Assembly (NCBI RefSeq): GCF_027596085.1
Contig: NC_072465.1
Coordinates: forward strand, 17,252,207-17,316,206
Direction of reading: 5' to 3'
DNA from: Anoplopoma fimbria
Taxonomy: Eukaryota; Chordata; Actinopteri; Perciformes; Anoplopomatidae
DNA: 64,000 nt
The translations under genes were made by a program, and so were the position numbers. Within the stretch, counting starts at the first letter, position 1. The number at the start of each line of letters is the position of its first letter. Under the pieces are notes generated by a model. It was given only the letters and a program-made list of their open reading frames with translations. It was not told the origin of the DNA and did not search any database. This document shows positions 60,126 to 64,000 of this stretch, in pieces.

Positions 60126-63100
60126 AAAAAAACAATCACGCTAGGACCAAGATAATTATACAATAATTAATTCAATCATGATGTTATTAACTGTGTAAAC
60201 GTACCATTATGCAACCATTTTCCATTCATATTTCATTTATTTCCGCATAGGCTTTACCTTTGATAACTTTTACTACAGCATTATCCGTATGAACATTCTG
60301 TTCCACTCTTGTAAGTAGAGCTTCAAATTCTAGCTTGTTTTTTTCCCTGATTTACAGCAGTAGTTGAACCCTTTTTAAGTTTGTAACATCGCTCCTGTTG
60401 TCCTGGGGGCAATGATAATTTAGCTCAAAGTAAATGTACACAGCTGGTTTTATTTCGTAACACCCACAAACATATCCTTAAGTGCTTGGAAATACTGACC
60501 TGAGCACTGGTTTAGGTGGCAGTAGATCAATTACCCCCACCTCAGAAGCCCACATTTCACATTTCCCTCATTATAACTCTCATTACATTTTTCATTAAAC
60601 CATGCAGTAAGTCATCATTTAAAAACATTTAAACAAACTAATTTTCTGACATATAAAAGCAATCATGCAAGTTACTAATCTTTGCAATATAACTCTAGGT
60701 CTTATAATTTGTATGTTATGGCCGTTACTTGAAAACAAAATAATCTAAATTGAAGGGGTTTATTTATGCTACTGGAATATTAATTGGATACAGATTTGAA
60801 GTCTGATTATCAAATGCAACAGCTCTGCGTTTGTCATTATCCTCCAAGGGTGTCCATAGTTAAGTTTTCACAATGCCGAGCTCTGCGACAGTCTGCATTT
60901 GGAACATCATTTAGATTCCCATTAGCGAGGAACACTTCATTCAGATCTTTCAAAAGGCAAAGATAAAAGAGCCCTGATTCAGCAATAGTCAAGTGTTATC
61001 TATCTTTTTCTTCTTCTGGTGAAGGAGAGCAGCCTTTTATCTCCAAGATAGCTTTGAAATGGGGGAAAAACAAGTGGGCAGAAAATTGTGTCTGACTTAT
61101 CATTCTTAGTATTTTATGTTTGGTACATGGTGACACTGTGAGTCAAGCTTCCAAGAACAGGTGAAGGGATGATTCATTGGTAGGTGTGATGATTGCATTA
61201 AATGGTCTCGCATTAGTCCCGCCCCTAAACTCTGCTTGGCATGCATGATATTGTATGTCTTTGAAGCTGGCTATTTGGTGGTGTGGGTATTTTAAGAGAC
61301 AGAGGTGTAGACGCTCATTCAAGATGAGAAGAAATATTACTCAGACTCCTCTTGTACATTTGGTTTAAACCCATTCAAAAGTGACCACTATCCTGATGAC
61401 GTCTGTAAATTGAATACACCTTGAAAAACATTATTGAAGAGTTTAGGCATGACAAAAAGGAAATAAGGAGTAGTATTCTTATCATATCTTGTGTGAATAG
61501 TCTATGTGCTTTTATTGGTCTAAAAGAGCATGGCTCTGGAGTGAAGCATTTATTATTAAGTGAAATAATTCTGGAACCCAGGCCGCACAGCTGTGTGAAT
61601 TTAGGCGAGAGCCAGAACAAACAAGGGTGAGTGTGGGTATTGTTCCTGCAGCGATCATGTAGAGGATGTGATTTAGCCGGAACATATAATGTTGATCATA
61701 CTGAAGACTAATTATGAACTAACAGCCCTCCTCTTCAGGACAGACAGGCATGCTATTATGCCACGCATTGATCAGGCAAGTGGTGATCTGACAAACATCA
61801 TTGTTTGGACTCGAGCACAACAGTAAGAGATGGACTCTATGTTTGAGTAGTTTGCAACATTCTCCGACATTCTTTACTCACAATGTGTTCTTTACTTGTT
61901 CATACGACTGGAAAAAAATACAGCCCTGAGTAAAAATCATTGTCTGGGATGAACCTAAAAAATGAATGGAATGACTGAATAGAGAAGAGAATCCCTTTGG
62001 CAACTCCAAGTTGACCTCCACATACACTTAAAAAAGATTATGCAAGTCTTGCTTATTGTTAGTGGTGGTGTTATGTGGTTTACTTTTTACTGTAGTGATT
62101 TAGAAACAGTGGTGGTTTTCTGCTTGTGTTTAAAATCCAAACTAAAGAATAATTTTGACTGTGGGAGGTAAGCTTTATGACAGACATTAGAGATGGAAAG
62201 GAAAGGCAAAACTGGAGCCCACCTGCTCTGAAACTACCTTACAAGTCAACATCCTTCTGGACCACTTCTGGTTAACCCTTAATATCTTATTATATTTTTT
62301 GATTACAGGACCCAAGTTTAATACAACACCTTATGTTTTCCCTTCTGAAATTTCAGAATAGATCGGTAGCCTAACATGAAAAAAAAAAATCATGAATTGA
62401 TATGTATTAAACTGTATTTTACCTCTGTAAAAATATGGCATATGTTTGATAATCACTGCACCACTTTTGCAATTCCGTAAGTATTGAATACGGCAAGGAA
62501 CTTTCATCTCAAATTACTTTGTTTGTCTCTTCTTGAAGCTCTTTCTTTGGCAATAATCTTTGGATTAGTAAAAACTGCAGTGAAGATCAGTAAATACGTG
62601 GCACTACTGAGAAATTTGGATAGCATCAGATACAAGTAAAATATCTTGTTATTGGGATGAGCACTTATGGATGGAAGTATTATCATAAATGTACTAAAAA
62701 TGTATCTTGTTTTGCTTGTGTAATTCTTCTGGCAGAAAAGGATTTAACACAGTGTTTCTGTTGATGCGTGACATGCCTGTTCTTGAGAGCCAAGTTGTCA
62801 AGTTGAACACATACTTGTCATTTAACACTTCATACTAATGGATCGGCTGTTTTTCATAACAGGAAGTGTAAAGTAATCAAAGTCAGATTATTTTTTCTGA
62901 ACATGTTGAGGTACTGTAGTAACGATGCCACTAAAATGTTTGAAAGACATGTATTCAATACCAAACTGACTGTCAGGTTTAAAGACTTGATTAGATATAA
63001 CAGTGACACATGTTGACCTATCCCATGTCAAGAAAAGGTCATGCAATCTGTCTGTGGGGGGAAGAAAGAGACCTGCAGCACTGGAGCACAGCTACTTCAA

Positions 63101-64000
63101 TAGCCTGTTATAAATGTATAGGATTGTATCCAAATTATTAAAAACATTGTATTATTTCTCCCTGCTGTATATGGATCAAAGATGGATAAGCTCCATTAAA
63201 TTACTATCAAAAAAGAGGCTAAAATGAGGACCATCAGTAGAAATGGACTCTCTTTAAGTTACAATAACCAAGCAAATTGCATAAGGTAACACTTTTTATA
63301 ATGAGCCTAGCAGCAGAGATCTGAGGAGACTGGATCATAGCGTAATGAGTCCCCTTGTGGGCAGTAGCACGCTGCATACACTACAGCCTACTGTCTTCAA
63401 CTAAAGGGCTTTCTCTTGATTCACAAAACATGAGATCTTCTCCGTACGACCTTCTCCTTTGTTGCCTGCAAGTAACAGGCTCATAAATAGACCATCCCCT
63501 TAACATGTGCAGTCCACAAAACATTTTTTTTTCATATTTATATGAACACTCTTTGTTGTACTGCAGATGGATGCTACAGCCTCTGATAGGGTCTTGACTG
63601 AGGCTCCAGACAGCACCTCAGTCAGAATTTCTCTACTCCCACTCTCCTCATGCTGGCTGCCATTTCTTCTGTTAGGCCTGCCAAAAAAGTGGGTCTCTTT
63701 TCCATACAAGCATCCCATTTCACCAGTAATATTTAGCTGCTCGTGGTGGACCTATAGTACTTTGATGTGCAGCTGCAGCGATTCAGGTCACCCTCATACA
63801 AAGTTGTAACTCCATTTCTGCAGTTAATTGCACCAAAAGGGTTCACTTGAAACTAGCATTTACTAAAAAACATATATCAGAAAGTTACTAAAGAAGTATA
63901 TATTTTATTCAAAACATTAAAGGCCTAATTGCTCAAGCTACATCAGAAAAACAGGTTATAGCAAATAAGCCAGTGTTACATCACAAGAATACCCCCCTTT

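Larger units (their letters stand above)
56925..64000. other. Non-coding stretch to the window end
   Basis: No coding exon was recognised on either strand. Repeat-like segments lie at 59855-59985 and 60040-60125. Acceptor-like tracts at 58050 and 63566 are not followed by recognisable coding sequence. Confidence 0.45.

Noticed and set aside
63567..63809. 80-codon plus-strand frame after an acceptor-like tract
   Set aside because: An equally long frame runs antisense to it, no family is recognised and no partner exon was found.

Overview
The window looks like nuclear DNA of a spiny-rayed (percomorph-type) teleost fish. Its genes are split by many GT-AG introns. It is AT-rich, carries many dinucleotide, tri- and tetranucleotide microsatellites, and holds several degenerate interspersed repeats that are familiar from fish genomes. 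Nothing bacterial, viral or plasmid-like was seen.

Two genes can be reconstructed exon by exon, and every splice phase agrees. On the minus strand, 27675 down to 12272 encodes a ubiquitin-activating-type E1, best called uba7 (the E1 for ISG15), in 21 exons and 908 codons. Both adenylation halves and the catalytic-cysteine domain are present. The last ~100 residues (the C-terminal ubiquitin-fold domain, which binds the E2) could not be found anywhere in the 12 kb that follow. On the plus strand, 31810 to 42642 encodes a complete receptor tyrosine kinase of the MET/RON family, mst1r (RON), in 20 coding exons and 1375 residues. It has a signal peptide, sema domain with a polybasic furin site, PSI, IPT repeats, a transmembrane helix, a DYR (Cbl-type) juxtamembrane tyrosine, a full kinase and a tandem docking-site tail.

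The two genes stand head to head with 4.1 kb between their start codons. Upstream of uba7, 141 to 157 bp before its ATG, is a triple GAAA array that fits an interferon-stimulated response element. This agrees with uba7 being an interferon-induced gene and supports the uba7 name over its paralogue uba1. Human UBA7 and MST1R also lie in the same neighbourhood (3p21.31).

Layout: 1-12271, no gene recognised, some repeat remnants and a perfect CRE site; 12272-27675, uba7; 27676-31809, shared upstream region with the ISRE and a (TATC)n microsatellite; 31810-42642, mst1r; 42643-64000, mostly non-coding. In that last part are a possible small two-exon minus-strand coding unit (46284-46924), a LINE-like remnant (47580-47800), a striking 112-bp inverted repeat with 111/112 matching bases around microsatellites (53217-53783), and a possible 5' non-coding exon (to 56924).

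The points most worth following up are the uba7 ISRE, the missing uba7 C-terminus, the 147-nt in-frame exon 11 of mst1r (the same size as the exon skipped in human RON delta165), the long inverted repeat, and the unassigned two-exon unit at 46.3-46.9 kb.
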